Origin: Clostridia bacterium
GTDB lineage: Bacteria > Bacillota > Clostridia > Christensenellales > Borkfalkiaceae
Direction of reading: 5' to 3'
DNA length: 64,000 nucleotides
Assembly: GCA_017399185.1 (NCBI GenBank)
Contig: JAFQEA010000002.1
Span: forward strand, 1 to 64,000
Shown: positions 26,501-36,661 of the stretch, piece after piece
Layout: each line of letters begins with the position of its first letter
Numbering within the stretch: the stretch's first letter is position 1
The notes under the pieces: model-generated
The model's database searches: none
What the model saw: the letters and a program-made list of their open reading frames with translations, nothing else
Told to the model about the DNA's origin: nothing
Program-made: the position numbers and the translations under genes

Positions 26501-28936
26501 TTATTTTTTAGTAACCTGTGATAAGTGCCAGATATTATCAGCGTATTCCCTTATCGCCCTATCTGCCGCAAAGAAGCCGCTTTGCGCGATGTTTATAAGG
26601 CTCTTTTTGTTCCATAAGTATCTGTCTTCATACTCGCGGTCGATAACAGTCTTGGTTTCGTAGTAAGATGCAAAGTCAGCCATACACATATACGGGTCAG
26701 CGATAGGTGCGTTGGTTGTAAGATAGGCTGCAATAAAGTCAAACGATACGCCCGAATAGCCCTTCTTTAAGCTGTCGATAACGCGGCGGATTCTGACGTT
26801 ATTATTATAATATGAAGAAGAATCGTAACCGCGGCTCCATAATTCTTCAACCTCGTTAGAGCGCATACCAAAGATATAAATGTTGTCGTCGCCGACTAAT
26901 TGGTGCATTTCAACGTTTGCGCCATCTTCAGTACCGATAGTTAATGCGCCGTTAATCATAAACTTCATATTACCCGTGCCGCTTGCTTCCTTACCGGCAA
27001 GTGAGATTTGCTCGGAAAGCTCTGTTGCGGGCATAAGCTTTTCAGCGATGGTTACTGAATAGTCTTCTAAATAAACAACCTTTAATTTTTCACGGATACG
27101 TGGGTCTGGGTTGTTGTTGATATCGTCAGCCAAGCAGCAAATAAGCTTAATAATTTGCTTTGCCATATAGTACCCCGGTGCTGCCTTTGCGCCAAAGATA
27201 AAGGTTTTTGGACGCATCGAAAGGTTAGGGTTAGCCTTTAGTTCTTCGTACAGGTTAATAATGTACATTACGTTGAGTAATTGACGTTTGTACTCGTGCA
27301 TGCGTTTTGCCTGTACGTCAAAGATAGATTCGGTATCAACGATAATGCCGTTGTGCTTTGCAATGTAAGAAGCTAATTGCTCCTTTTTAACCTTCTTAAT
27401 AGCGTCAAGGCGTTCTAAAACCTGCTTGTCTTCAGCAAATGCGTTGAATTTAGCAAGTTGTGCGGCATCTTTAACGAAGCCGTCGCCAATACACTCGTTT
27501 AAAAGTGAGCAAAGCTCTGGGTTAGATTGGCAAAGCCATCTGCGGTGTGCAATACCGTTTGTGACGTTGGTGAACTTATTAGGCTCGTAATCGTAAAAAT
27601 CCTTAAAGATTGATTTTTTGATAATGTCGCTGTGGAGTGAAGAAACGCCGTTAACCTTATGTGAGCCGATAACCGAAAGGTTAGCCATTTTAACCTTGTC
27701 GTGTGAAATAACGCTCATGCGGTCGATTTTTTCCCATTGCCCCGGATATTTTGACCATAAATCAGCACAATAACGGCGGTTGATTTCCTTGATAATCATA
27801 TAGATACGCGGAAGTCTTCTTTCGATTAAGTCCTGACTCCAAACTTCTAAAGCTTCAGGTAAAACCGTGTGGTTTGTGTAAGCGATAGTCCTTGTTGTGA
27901 TATCCCAAGCCTTTTCCCAGCTATAGTGGTGCTCGTCAATTAAAAGACGCATAAGCTCCGGTACGGAAAGTGCCGGGTGGGTATCGTTTAAGTGAATTGC
28001 AACCTTTTCAGGTAAGTTGTCAAAGGTTGAATAACGCTTATGATGGTCGTATAAAATGTTCTGAAGAGACGCAGAAACAAGCAAATATTGTTGCTTTAAG
28101 CGTAAAGATTTACCTTCAAAGTGGTTGTCCGATGGATATAAAACCTTGGATAATAATTCAGCTTCGGTGTTTTCCTTCATACAGCGCATATAGTCGCCTT
28201 GAGAGAATAAGTGCATATCAAAGGTCTTTGTAGAGCGTGCCGCCCAAAGCCTTAAAACCGAAACTGCTTCGCTATCCTTACCTGAAATCATCATATCGTA
28301 CGGTACGGCTTCGACTTCGGTTGCGTCAACGTGATTAATGTGAAGCCCGTCAGAGAGCCATTGTTCTTCAATCCTGCCGTCAAATTTTACCCTGAAAGCC
28401 CTGTCGCTGCGCATGGTAAGCCATACTTCGCCGCCGGGAAGCCATTCATCGGGTAATTCCATTTGCCAGCCGTTAACAATCTTTTGCTTGAATAAGCCGT
28501 ATTCATACTTGATTGAAAAGCCGTACGTTGGGTAATTTTGGGTTGCCAAAGCATCCATATAGCAAGCAGCCAAACGGCCTAAACCGCCGTTACCCAAGCC
28601 TGCGTCAGGTTCAGCTTCGTACATTTCTTCAAGGCTGGAATTAAACTCGTTTAAAACAGCTTCAAGCTGGTCCTTAATGTTAAGGTTATAAACGTTGTTT
28701 TTAAGTGAACGACCAAGCAAGAATTCCATGCAAAGATAATAAACCTTTTTGGATTTATCCTTTTTTGTCGTTTCGTGATAGTCGTTGCGGATTTGTAAAA
28801 GTATATCCCTAACCGACATAACCACAGCCTTGTAAAGCTGGTCTTTGGAGCATTCTTCCGGGCTTACGCCGAAAAATCTTGAAAGCTTGCCGACGATTGC
28901 CGTGCGCATAGTTTTTGTTGTAATTTTAGTATCCAT
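26501..28936 (-). CDS. glgP: Glycogen phosphorylase
   Basis: PLP-dependent release of glucose-1-phosphate from glycogen. 811 residues, normal length. N-terminal YYLCMEFLLGRSL, GLGNGGLGRLAACYMDA, and the PLP-lysine region EASGTGNMKFMINGALTIG, followed by TEDGANVEM (most relatives have TLDGANVE). AAAAGGTG precedes the ATG. Its position after glgA in one strand suggests coordinated turnover. Confidence 0.97.
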   Translation of the reverse strand: MDTKITTKTMRTAIVGKLSRFFGVSPEECSKDQLYKAVVMSVRDILLQIRNDYHETTKKDKSKKVYYLCMEFLLGRSLKNNVYNLNIKDQLEAVLNEFNSSLEEMYEAEPDAGLGNGGLGRLAACYMDALATQNYPTYGFSIKYEYGLFKQKIVNGWQMELPDEWLPGGEVWLTMRSDRAFRVKFDGRIEEQWLSDGLHINHVDATEVEAVPYDMMISGKDSEAVSVLRLWAARSTKTFDMHLFSQGDYMRCMKENTEAELLSKVLYPSDNHFEGKSLRLKQQYLLVSASLQNILYDHHKRYSTFDNLPEKVAIHLNDTHPALSVPELMRLLIDEHHYSWEKAWDITTRTIAYTNHTVLPEALEVWSQDLIERRLPRIYMIIKEINRRYCADLWSKYPGQWEKIDRMSVISHDKVKMANLSVIGSHKVNGVSSLHSDIIKKSIFKDFYDYEPNKFTNVTNGIAHRRWLCQSNPELCSLLNECIGDGFVKDAAQLAKFNAFAEDKQVLERLDAIKKVKKEQLASYIAKHNGIIVDTESIFDVQAKRMHEYKRQLLNVMYIINLYEELKANPNLSMRPKTFIFGAKAAPGYYMAKQIIKLICCLADDINNNPDPRIREKLKVVYLEDYSVTIAEKLMPATELSEQISLAGKEASGTGNMKFMINGALTIGTEDGANVEMHQLVGDDNIYIFGMRSNEVEELWSRGYDSSSYYNNNVRIRRVIDSLKKGYSGVSFDFIAAYLTTNAPIADPYMCMADFASYYETKTVIDREYEDRYLWNKKSLINIAQSGFFAADRAIREYADNIWHLSQVTKK

Positions 28937-28997
28937 TTTTCACCTTTTATTGGGTAGTTGTATTTTAATATTTTGTCGTGTCCTAATTTAGCTGTAA

Positions 28998-30545
28998 CTA
29001 ATTTTTGAGTAGGTTATATAATTTTTCGTATTCACCGGCAGATTGCAGCCAGCTAAAGTCAGTTTTGGCCGCCCTTTCCTTTATGCCGTCAAATACGGGC
29101 TTGTTGCCGTAAGTAAATATCGCGTCCTTAATAACGTAAAGCATTTCGTCAGCGTTGTAAGCGTTAAAGCAGAAGCCGTTACCGCCGTAGCGCGCTACGT
29201 TATATGGGGTTATAGTGTCGTTTAAGCCGCCTGTCGTCCTTACGATAGGAACTGTGCCGTAGCGGCAGGCAATCATTTGCGAAAGCCCGCACGGCTCTGA
29301 CTTTGACGGCATTAAGAATAAATCTGCACCCGAATAAATCTTGGAAGATAAATCCTTATTGTAAGCAATAATTGCCCTTACCTTGCCGCGGTATAAATCG
29401 CTCATATGGGCAAAATAGTTTTCGTAATAAACGTCGCCCTTACCTAAAATGATAACTTGAACGTCTTCCTTTAAAAGCTCTTCAAAGACGTATTTTACAA
29501 GGTCCAAGCCCTTATGGGAAACAAGGCGGGTTATCATTGCGATAACGGGCACGTCGTCCCTTACGGGGAGTGACAGCATTTTTTGAAGCTCCTGCTTGCA
29601 AATCTTTTTGCCTGAAAAATCGTTTGCCGAATAGTTTTTAAAGAGCGCTTTATCTGTTTCAGGGTCAAAAACCTTATCGTCAATACCGTTTAATATGCCC
29701 ATAAGCTTGTTTGCACAGTCGTTGACGGCGTACTCTAAACCCGAAGCGTATTGCGGTGTTTTGATTTCTTCAGCGTAAGTGCGGCTAACGGTCGTTACGT
29801 AATCACTTAACTGCATTGCGCCCTTCATAAGGTTGATTGCACCGCTGTACTCGATAAGCGGTAAGGTTTCAGCGGGAAGCCCGAACAATTCACAGATTAA
29901 GTCGGGCGAATATTTGCCTTGATATTCAATGTTGTGTATTGTGAACACTGCACGTATTTTATCAAAGCCCCAGCGGTTTGCGTAAATGGTTTTAAGATAA
30001 ATAACCGAAAGCGCCGATTGCCAGTCGTGGCAATGTAAAACCGTTGGATAATAATCAAGCTGAATTAAGCTTTCAAGCACCGCGCGCGAGAAGAACGCAA
30101 AGCGTTCACCGTCGTCAAAGTACCCATAAAGATTATCGCGCTTAAAGTAGTATTCGTTATCTATAAAATAGAAGGTAACGTTTTTGCGCTTGTAGTAGAA
30201 CAAGCCGCAGTACTGGTTGCGCCAGCCAACAGGAACGTTGAAGTTTCCAACGTAGGTCAAGTGGTTTTTATAGCCGTCTTCCATACCCGCATAAAGTGGC
30301 ATAATTACCCTTATATCGTAATTGCCGCGCTCTGCAAGGGATAGTGGAAGCGAGCCTATTACGTCGGCAAGACCGCCGGTTTTAATAAACGGCGTGCCTT
30401 CAGATGCGACAAACAGGATTGAAGGCTTTCTTTCAACCGTAACCGTGATTGGTGCAGCCGGTGTTTTTTCTTCAGCTTGTTTTTTTGTTTTTTGCGCTAC
30501 CGACGTTTTGTTGCCGATAACGCTTTTATTGCGTTTAACAGACAT
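28998..30545 (-). CDS. glgA: Glycogen synthase (ADP-glucose)
   Basis: GT5 enzyme that extends alpha-1,4-glucan from ADP-glucose. The ATG at 30545 is chosen since AAGGTG is 6 bases upstream; an upstream in-frame GTG overlaps that site. 515 residues. The ADP-glucose loop KTGGLADVIGSLP starts near residue 56, later than usual, because about 40 Lys/Ala/Thr-rich residues precede the GT5 domain. The C-terminal catalytic motif SKSEPCGLSQMIACRYG is intact. The basic tail resembles that of glgB. Confidence 0.95.
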   Translation of the reverse strand: MSVKRNKSVIGNKTSVAQKTKKQAEEKTPAAPITVTVERKPSILFVASEGTPFIKTGGLADVIGSLPLSLAERGNYDIRVIMPLYAGMEDGYKNHLTYVGNFNVPVGWRNQYCGLFYYKRKNVTFYFIDNEYYFKRDNLYGYFDDGERFAFFSRAVLESLIQLDYYPTVLHCHDWQSALSVIYLKTIYANRWGFDKIRAVFTIHNIEYQGKYSPDLICELFGLPAETLPLIEYSGAINLMKGAMQLSDYVTTVSRTYAEEIKTPQYASGLEYAVNDCANKLMGILNGIDDKVFDPETDKALFKNYSANDFSGKKICKQELQKMLSLPVRDDVPVIAMITRLVSHKGLDLVKYVFEELLKEDVQVIILGKGDVYYENYFAHMSDLYRGKVRAIIAYNKDLSSKIYSGADLFLMPSKSEPCGLSQMIACRYGTVPIVRTTGGLNDTITPYNVARYGGNGFCFNAYNADEMLYVIKDAIFTYGNKPVFDGIKERAAKTDFSWLQSAGEYEKLYNLLKN

Positions 30546-30560
30546 ATAGGTCACCTTTTG

Positions 30561-31670
30561 TTAAATTGAAACGTCTTTTTTGATATAGAACGGAAGGTCC
30601 GAGCAGCCCGACAAAACAAGCCTGTCACGGATGACAACGTTCTTGTCGGTGATAACTGCGTTTATGCTTGAGTTATCGCCAACGATAGTGTTTTTCATAA
30701 GCACGCAGTTTCTTACCACCGCGCCGCGGCCAACCTTTACGCCCCTTGCCAAAATACTGTTGTGTACTTCGCCTTCAATCTGACAACCGTCAGATACAAG
30801 TGAGTTTGTAATCACCGCGTTTGCACCGTATTCGGTCGGTGCGGAGTCTTTGATTTTAGTATAAACCTGTGCGTCGCTAAATAAACTCTTTCTGACGTCG
30901 CTGTCTAAAAGCATTAAGCTTACGTCGTAAAAACGCTTTAGTGAAGAAATTTCTTCAAAGAAGCCTTTATGCTCGTACCCGACAACCTTCAGCGCGTTAA
31001 GGTTAGTTGCAATAAGGTCCTTTATAAAGTGGCGTCTGCCGTGTGCGATAGCGTCGGCAACGAGTGACACCAATAAGTCCTTTTTGATAATGCAAACGTT
31101 TGCGTAAATATTAATTTCGCCGCTGATTTTAGGGTCAACGGAAATCTTTTTAATCTGCTCGCCTTCCATAGTGAAGATAACGTTATTTGTGCCAGAGATA
31201 TCCTTCATATCCTTTTTTGCATACAGCAAGGATACGTCAGCCCCCGTATCTTTATGGTTTTTAAGCATTAAATTAAAGTCGATATTAAATACCGAGTTGG
31301 AGTCTGACATTACAACGTATTCTTCGGTGCAACGGTTGATAAAGCCAAGGATACTCTTTAAAGCTTCCATACGGGTTGAATAAAGGATATCGGAATCCTT
31401 ATCGCCGAACGGTGGAAGAAGCACAAAGCCGCCGTTTTTACGCGCCAAGTCCCAATCCTTACCGCTACCAATATGGTCGATAAGCGACCTATAGTTGCGT
31501 TTTGTAACACAACCTACGTGTGAAATGCCAGAGTTGACCATGCTTGAAAGTGCAAAGTCAATCAAACGATATCTACCGCCAAAAGGGATAGCGCCAATAG
31601 TTCTGTTCATAGTAAGCTCCGGCACGTTATTATCGTGAATATTGGAAAAAATAATACCCAATGCGTCCAT
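30561..31670 (-). CDS. glgD: Glucose-1-phosphate adenylyltransferase, GlgD subunit
   Basis: 369 residues. Homologous to GlgC, but the nucleotide loop is altered (MDALGIIFSNIHDNN instead of LAGGQGSRL), typical of the GlgD modulatory subunit of Firmicute ADP-glucose pyrophosphorylase. PFGGRYRLIDFALSSMVNSG is conserved; the C-terminal left-handed beta helix is present. It lies 16 bp after glgC, with which it should form a heterotetramer. Confidence 0.94.
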   Translation of the reverse strand: MDALGIIFSNIHDNNVPELTMNRTIGAIPFGGRYRLIDFALSSMVNSGISHVGCVTKRNYRSLIDHIGSGKDWDLARKNGGFVLLPPFGDKDSDILYSTRMEALKSILGFINRCTEEYVVMSDSNSVFNIDFNLMLKNHKDTGADVSLLYAKKDMKDISGTNNVIFTMEGEQIKKISVDPKISGEINIYANVCIIKKDLLVSLVADAIAHGRRHFIKDLIATNLNALKVVGYEHKGFFEEISSLKRFYDVSLMLLDSDVRKSLFSDAQVYTKIKDSAPTEYGANAVITNSLVSDGCQIEGEVHNSILARGVKVGRGAVVRNCVLMKNTIVGDNSSINAVITDKNVVIRDRLVLSGCSDLPFYIKKDVSI

Positions 31671-31686
31671 TAATCTATCCCCCTTA

Positions 31687-32877
31687 TTAGTCTTTGTCTT
31701 CTACGATTTCGCCTGCGCCGATAACCTGATTTTCAGCAACTGCGAACTCTCTGCCAACGACGGCAATCTTGCGGTCCTTGCCCTTAAACGGCGCGCCAAC
31801 CTGTGCGTTTTTGCCGATAACTGCGCCTTCGTCAATAACCGAGCAGATAATCTGTGCGTTTTCTTCAATAACCGCACCGCCAAAAATTACGCTGTCTTTA
31901 ATGACCGCACCCTTTTTAACAATAACGTTATTGGATAAAATGGAATTTTCAACCGTGCCGTTGATTTCACAGCCGAGTGAAACAAGACTGTTTTTTAAAA
32001 CGCCCGTCTGACCGATATAGTGTGGCGGTGCGATTGGGTTTCTTGAGTGGATTCGCCAATCCTTGTCGTTAAGATTAAAGATTGGGTTATCGCCTAAAAG
32101 GTCCATATTTGCTTCAAATAAGGAGCTTACAGTACCAACGTCCTTCCAATAGCCGTTAAACAGATATGCTTGCATCTTTTCGCCCGACTTTAACATGGTT
32201 GGTAAGATATCCTTACCGAAGTCGTTTGAAGTTTCTGTTTTTTGGTTATCTTCTTCAAGATATTTATAAAGCTTGTCAGCCGTAAAGATATATATACCCA
32301 TTGAAGCTAAATCGCTTTTTGGGTTTTTTGGCTTTTCTTCAAATTCGTAAATGCCGCCGTCAGGGTTGGTGTTTAAAATACCAAAGCGTGAAGCTTCCGA
32401 CATGGGTACTTTAATTGCCGCGATAGTGCACGCAGCACCCGTTCTTTTGTGTTCGAGGAGCATTTCGGAATAGTCCATTTTATAGATATGGTCACCCGAT
32501 AAAATTAAAACGTATTCCGGATTATAGCGTTTGATAAAGGTTATATTCTGGTAAATAGCGTTTGCCGTACCCTTATACCAGTCGCTGCCGCGCTTTGCCT
32601 GGTAAGGCGGTAAAATATGCACGCCGCCAAAAGACCTGTCTAGGTCCCATGGCTGACCGTTACCGATATAGTCGTTTAAAATCAAGGGTTGATATTGCGT
32701 AAGCACGCCGACTGTGTCAACACCCGAATTGACACAGTTAGACAGCGGAAAGTCTATAATTTTGTACTTACCGCCAAACGTAACTGCCGGTTTGGCAACT
32801 TTACTTGTCAAGGCGTAAAGCCTACTGCCCTGTCCGCCTGCCAAAAGCATAGCGACGCATTCCTTCTTAATTGACAT
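31687..32877 (-). CDS. glgC: Glucose-1-phosphate adenylyltransferase, catalytic subunit
   Basis: Makes ADP-glucose from ATP and glucose-1-phosphate, the committed step of glycogen synthesis. 396 residues. [20 protein letters not shown] (nucleotide loop), [19 protein letters not shown]-type segment and [20 protein letters not shown] are conserved. The C-terminus is a left-handed beta helix. GGAGGGG-type ribosome binding site upstream of the ATG. Confidence 0.96.
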   Translation of the reverse strand: MSIKKECVAMLLAGGQGSRLYALTSKVAKPAVTFGGKYKIIDFPLSNCVNSGVDTVGVLTQYQPLILNDYIGNGQPWDLDRSFGGVHILPPYQAKRGSDWYKGTANAIYQNITFIKRYNPEYVLILSGDHIYKMDYSEMLLEHKRTGAACTIAAIKVPMSEASRFGILNTNPDGGIYEFEEKPKNPKSDLASMGIYIFTADKLYKYLEEDNQKTETSNDFGKDILPTMLKSGEKMQAYLFNGYWKDVGTVSSLFEANMDLLGDNPIFNLNDKDWRIHSRNPIAPPHYIGQTGVLKNSLVSLGCEINGTVENSILSNNVIVKKGAVIKDSVIFGGAVIEENAQIICSVIDEGAVIGKNAQVGAPFKGKDRKIAVVGREFAVAENQVIGAGEIVEDKD

Positions 32878-32940
32878 TTCCCCTCCTACGCGCGCACCAA
32901 AGCGTGCGCATCTTAATCATATATTTTTATAAAAATTTTT

Positions 32941-34917
32941 CTAATTGTTTTCGTCTTTGATTTCTTCAAGGTACATAAACGATAACGGTGCTAAATTAAC
33001 GCTGATTGAGCGTTGGTAAGCACCGCAAGGTATATCTTCCGCGGTAAACACCCAATCGCCCGACCTTTCATAGCCGCCGTATTTTTCATCGTTTGATAAA
33101 AACGCCAGACGGTATTTTTCCCCTTCAACACCGATTCTGTAATCATAGCGCTGTACGCCTGAAAAGTTTATCACAACAAGCAGGGTTTGCTTTTTATCAA
33201 GGCTGGTTCTTGTGTAAGCAATTATATTGCCGCCGCTGTCGTTTGCGACAAGCCACCTGAACCCGTCCCAGTTGACTTCGTTTGTATAAAGCGCAGGGCT
33301 GTTTTTATAAAATGCGTTGATATCGGCATAAAAGCGTTGCATTTTTTGGTGTTTTTCATCTTCAAGCAGTGAAAAATCAAGCCCCGTGCTGTAATTCCAC
33401 TCACTAAACTGTGAGTATTCCTGCCCCATGAACATAAGCTTTTTACCGGGGTGTGACATCATGTACCCCATAAAGGCGCGTACCGATGACATTTTTTGGT
33501 ACTCATCCCCCGGCATTTTGTTGACCAAGGAGCCTTTGCAATGCACGACTTCATCGTGGGAAATCGGCAGGATAAAGTTTTCTGAAAAAGCATACATCAT
33601 TGAAAACGTAAGCTTGTTGTGGTTGTAGCTGCGGAACATCGGGTCGGTCTTGACGTAAGATAAAACGTCGTTCATCCAGCCCATATTCCACTTGTAGTCA
33701 AAGCCCAAGCCGCCGTCTTTAACGGGGTGGGTTACGCGTGGGAAAGCAGTTGATTCTTCAGCGATCATAAGCGCGTAAGGATAATTATCCTTAACCGCCG
33801 TGTTAAGCTTTTGTAAAAATGCAACCGATTCCAGATTTATATTTGTGCCGAGTGAGTTTTTCTGCCACTCGCCGTCCTTGCGGTCGTAGTCAAGATACAG
33901 CATTGAAGCAACCGCGTCAACACGGATACCGTCGATATGGTAAACGTCAAATAAAAACATTGCGCTTGAAACCAAAAAGGACTGGATTTCCGTCTTGCCA
34001 AAGTCAAAAATTAAAGTACCCCAGCTCTTATGCTCACGGCGTAACGGGTTTGCGTCTTCATATAGATAAGTGCCGTCAAATTCGGCAAGTGAGAACGCGT
34101 CTTTCGGGAAGTGCGCAGGCACCCAGTCGATAATTACGCCAATGCCTTCTTCGTGGAAGGTATCAATAAGGTTCATAAAATCGTGCGGTGTGCCAAGGCG
34201 TGACGTTATCGCATAATAACCGGTTACCTGATAGCCCCATGACCCGTCGAACGGGTATTCGGTCACAGGCATGAACTCAACGTGCGTATATCCCATATTT
34301 TTAACGTAAGGAACAAGGGTTTCGGCAAGCTGATTATAGGTATAATAGCTGCCGTCTTCGTTTCTTTGCCAGGACATTAAGTTAAGCTCATAAATATTGA
34401 TTGGTGAAGTTTTAGCGTTGGTTTGCAAACGCTTTTCTTCATATTCGTTAGCGCGCCACTTATACCCAGAAAGGTCGTAGGTTTTTGACGCGTTTTCAGG
34501 CGGAGTTTGTGCGTGAAATGCAAACGGGTCGGCTTTAAACACGTATTCGCCGTTTGATTTTACCGTTTTCAAGGCGTATTTATAGGTTTCGTAAATGCCG
34601 ATACCGGGCACAAAAAGCTCCCATACGCCGCTGTTTGGTATGCGTGACATTGGGTTTTTAGTAGAGTCCCAACAGTTAAAATCACCAACAACGCTTACTT
34701 CTAACGCGTTTGGTGCCCATACCCTGAACGTTACCCCCTTACCCAATTCGGTTTCTTCTAAATGCGCGCCGAAAAATTGGTATGAACGGAAGTTTGTACC
34801 CTGATGATACAGATAAACAGGGACGGAAATATCTTTTGGCTCAATCACCTTTTTACGCGGTGTACGCGTAGTCCTTTTTGCCGTTGTTTTTTGTGTGGTA
34901 ACCTTTTGCTTCACCAT
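32941..34917 (-). CDS. glgB: 1,4-alpha-glucan branching enzyme
   Basis: Introduces alpha-1,6 branches in glycogen. 658 residues. An N-terminal basic tail of about 28 residues (Lys/Arg/Thr-rich, TTAKRTTRTPRKK) precedes a CBM48 domain (GVTFRVWAPNALEVSVVGDF) and the GH13 barrel with DWVPAHFP, GIRVDAVASML (nucleophile), AEESTAFP (acid) and SHDEVVHCKGSL. The all-beta C-terminal domain is present. First gene of the glycogen cluster; its AGGAG lies 8 bases before the ATG. Confidence 0.96.
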   Translation of the reverse strand: MVKQKVTTQKTTAKRTTRTPRKKVIEPKDISVPVYLYHQGTNFRSYQFFGAHLEETELGKGVTFRVWAPNALEVSVVGDFNCWDSTKNPMSRIPNSGVWELFVPGIGIYETYKYALKTVKSNGEYVFKADPFAFHAQTPPENASKTYDLSGYKWRANEYEEKRLQTNAKTSPINIYELNLMSWQRNEDGSYYTYNQLAETLVPYVKNMGYTHVEFMPVTEYPFDGSWGYQVTGYYAITSRLGTPHDFMNLIDTFHEEGIGVIIDWVPAHFPKDAFSLAEFDGTYLYEDANPLRREHKSWGTLIFDFGKTEIQSFLVSSAMFLFDVYHIDGIRVDAVASMLYLDYDRKDGEWQKNSLGTNINLESVAFLQKLNTAVKDNYPYALMIAEESTAFPRVTHPVKDGGLGFDYKWNMGWMNDVLSYVKTDPMFRSYNHNKLTFSMMYAFSENFILPISHDEVVHCKGSLVNKMPGDEYQKMSSVRAFMGYMMSHPGKKLMFMGQEYSQFSEWNYSTGLDFSLLEDEKHQKMQRFYADINAFYKNSPALYTNEVNWDGFRWLVANDSGGNIIAYTRTSLDKKQTLLVVINFSGVQRYDYRIGVEGEKYRLAFLSNDEKYGGYERSGDWVFTAEDIPCGAYQRSISVNLAPLSFMYLEEIKDENN

Positions 34918-35007
34918 AATAATACTCCTATTAAAATAGTTTTGCCCTGCAATTTTTTACGCCGTCATTTGGCGCAAGGTTTATTTTTAATAATTAAAAT
35001 TATTAAA

Positions 35008-35229
35008 TTATTTGATTTTCTTTTTACAAATTATTGCGGCAGTGAAAAACGCCAAGCTCGGCAATAAGTACACAATCGCGTTCACCAATATATATAAGTA
35101 TAGCGGTGCCGAGCCCAAATAAGCGCCGGTGTTGTATTTATAAGTATCCACAACCGACACAATCGCAAAGACCACAACCAATAATGCGGATAATGCGTAC
35201 AAAATTTTATAGACGCTTTTCTTTTTCAT
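35008..35229 (-). CDS. Small two-helix membrane protein, unknown
   Basis: 73 residues with two hydrophobic helices (YALSALLVVVFAIVSVV and VNAIVYLLPSLAFFTAAII) bracketed by Lys clusters at both termini. I do not recognise the family. It starts 6 bp after the SDR gene and precedes glgB by 90 bp, so it probably shares the transcript. Confidence 0.6.
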   Translation of the reverse strand: MKKKSVYKILYALSALLVVVFAIVSVVDTYKYNTGAYLGSAPLYLYILVNAIVYLLPSLAFFTAAIICKKKIK

Positions 35230-35235
35230 AAAGTT

Positions 35236-35940
35236 TTATATCATGCCGCCGTCGACACGCAAAATCTGCCCCGAAATATAATCGTTTTCAATCAAAAACG
35301 TAACGGCGTTTGCAACGTCTTCGCCCGTGCCGACCCGCTTTATCAGTAGGTTTGAAACAAACTCAAGCTTATCTTCTTCGCTGATATGGGCATTCATTTG
35401 GGTATCAATATAGCCGGGTGCAACGGCGTTAACGCGTATATTTGCGCCTGCAAACTCTTTGGCAAGCGCCTTGGTGTAAGCGTTTATCGCGCCCTTTGTT
35501 GCCGAATACACGGCTTCGCACGCACCGCCGTCAATGCCCCAGATTGACGATATATTGATAATAGAGCCACCTTTTTCAAGCATTAAAGGGATTATGGCGT
35601 TGGTCAGTAAAAACGTACCCTTGACGTTAACGTCAAATAAGTGGTTAAACTCTTCAAGCGTAACGTCCAAAACAACCTTTTGCTCTAAACTAACGCCCGC
35701 GCAGTTAACCAAAACGTCAACCCCGCCGTAAAGCTTTTCAATACGTTCACTTAATGATTTTACGCTGTCGGGGTTTGATACGTCGCACTTAACAGCTTCA
35801 AGCCCTAATTTTTGCGCGTTTAAAGCGGCGGCTTGGTCCTTTGAATAGCAAACCACCGTTTTATAGCCCTTATTTTTTAAGCTTAACGCAACGGCTAAAC
35901 CTATGCCGCGCGTACCGCCGCTTATTAGTGCTAAACCCAT
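35236..35940 (-). CDS. Short-chain dehydrogenase, FabG-like
   Basis: 234 residues. Rossmann motif GGTRGIG at 8-14, NCAG, catalytic Ser in INISSIWG and Tyr-Lys in VYSATKGA, and the FabG-like end SGQILRVDGGMI. Most likely a 3-oxoacyl-ACP reductase type enzyme, but it is not inside a fab cluster, so the substrate is uncertain and no gene symbol is given. It lies after efp on the same strand. Confidence 0.85.
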   Translation of the reverse strand: MGLALISGGTRGIGLAVALSLKNKGYKTVVCYSKDQAAALNAQKLGLEAVKCDVSNPDSVKSLSERIEKLYGGVDVLVNCAGVSLEQKVVLDVTLEEFNHLFDVNVKGTFLLTNAIIPLMLEKGGSIINISSIWGIDGGACEAVYSATKGAINAYTKALAKEFAGANIRVNAVAPGYIDTQMNAHISEEDKLEFVSNLLIKRVGTGEDVANAVTFLIENDYISGQILRVDGGMI

Positions 35941-36036
35941 AATTCACCTGTTTTTGGTTATAACTTGAGCTTATTTAAGCCTGTAAATTAAGCAAAAAGC
36001 GCAGGATAAAGCCGCCCGCGCCCAAAGCCTAAAAAA

Positions 36037-36597
36037 TTACTTTTTAACTCTTTCCATGTAGTCGCCGGTACGGGTGTCAACTCTGATTGTGTCACCTTCG
36101 TTAACGAACATAGGTACTTGAATGCTAACGCCTGTTTCTAAAACTGCGTTCTTTGTTGCGTTTGTTGCGGTGTTACCTGCAACGCCTGGTTCAGATTCAG
36201 TAACTAAAAGTTCAACGAAGTTTTCGCATTCTACAGAGAAAGCATTGCCCTTATAGAATTTAACCGTAACCGGGTCGTTTTCCTTAATCCACTTCAAAGC
36301 GTCTTCAACCTGGTCATGGTTTAAAGGAATCATTTCGTATTCTTCGTCCATGAAGTAGTAAAGCTCTCCATCGTTGTAAGAATAAGTCATTCTCTTTGTT
36401 TCAATGATAGCGTTTTCAAACTTTTCAGTTGGGTTAAAGGTAAGCTGTAAAACCTTGCCGTCAACAATGTTCTTTAAAGTCGTTCTAACGAACGCTGCAC
36501 CCTTACCAGGTTTAACGTGTAAAAAGTCAACAACTACAAAGATTTTGCCTTCGTACTCAATTGTTACGCCTTTTCTTAAATCGCCTGCTGTTACCAT
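36037..36597 (-). CDS. efp: Elongation factor P
   Basis: Rescues ribosomes stalled at polyproline stretches. 186 residues, three beta-barrel domains. The tip loop [12 protein letters not shown] carries the lysine that is modified in some species. The C-terminal domain ends with [14 protein letters not shown], the family signature. AGGAG precedes the ATG. pepP lies directly upstream (64-bp gap), a widespread pairing. Confidence 0.97.
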   Translation of the reverse strand: MVTAGDLRKGVTIEYEGKIFVVVDFLHVKPGKGAAFVRTTLKNIVDGKVLQLTFNPTEKFENAIIETKRMTYSYNDGELYYFMDEEYEMIPLNHDQVEDALKWIKENDPVTVKFYKGNAFSVECENFVELLVTESEPGVAGNTATNATKNAVLETGVSIQVPMFVNEGDTIRVDTRTGDYMERVKK

Positions 36598-36661
36598 AAA
36601 ATTTCTCCTAATATATGTGTTTTTTTGTTTTTTATATTATTTGGCTTTTGTATCGCCTTTA

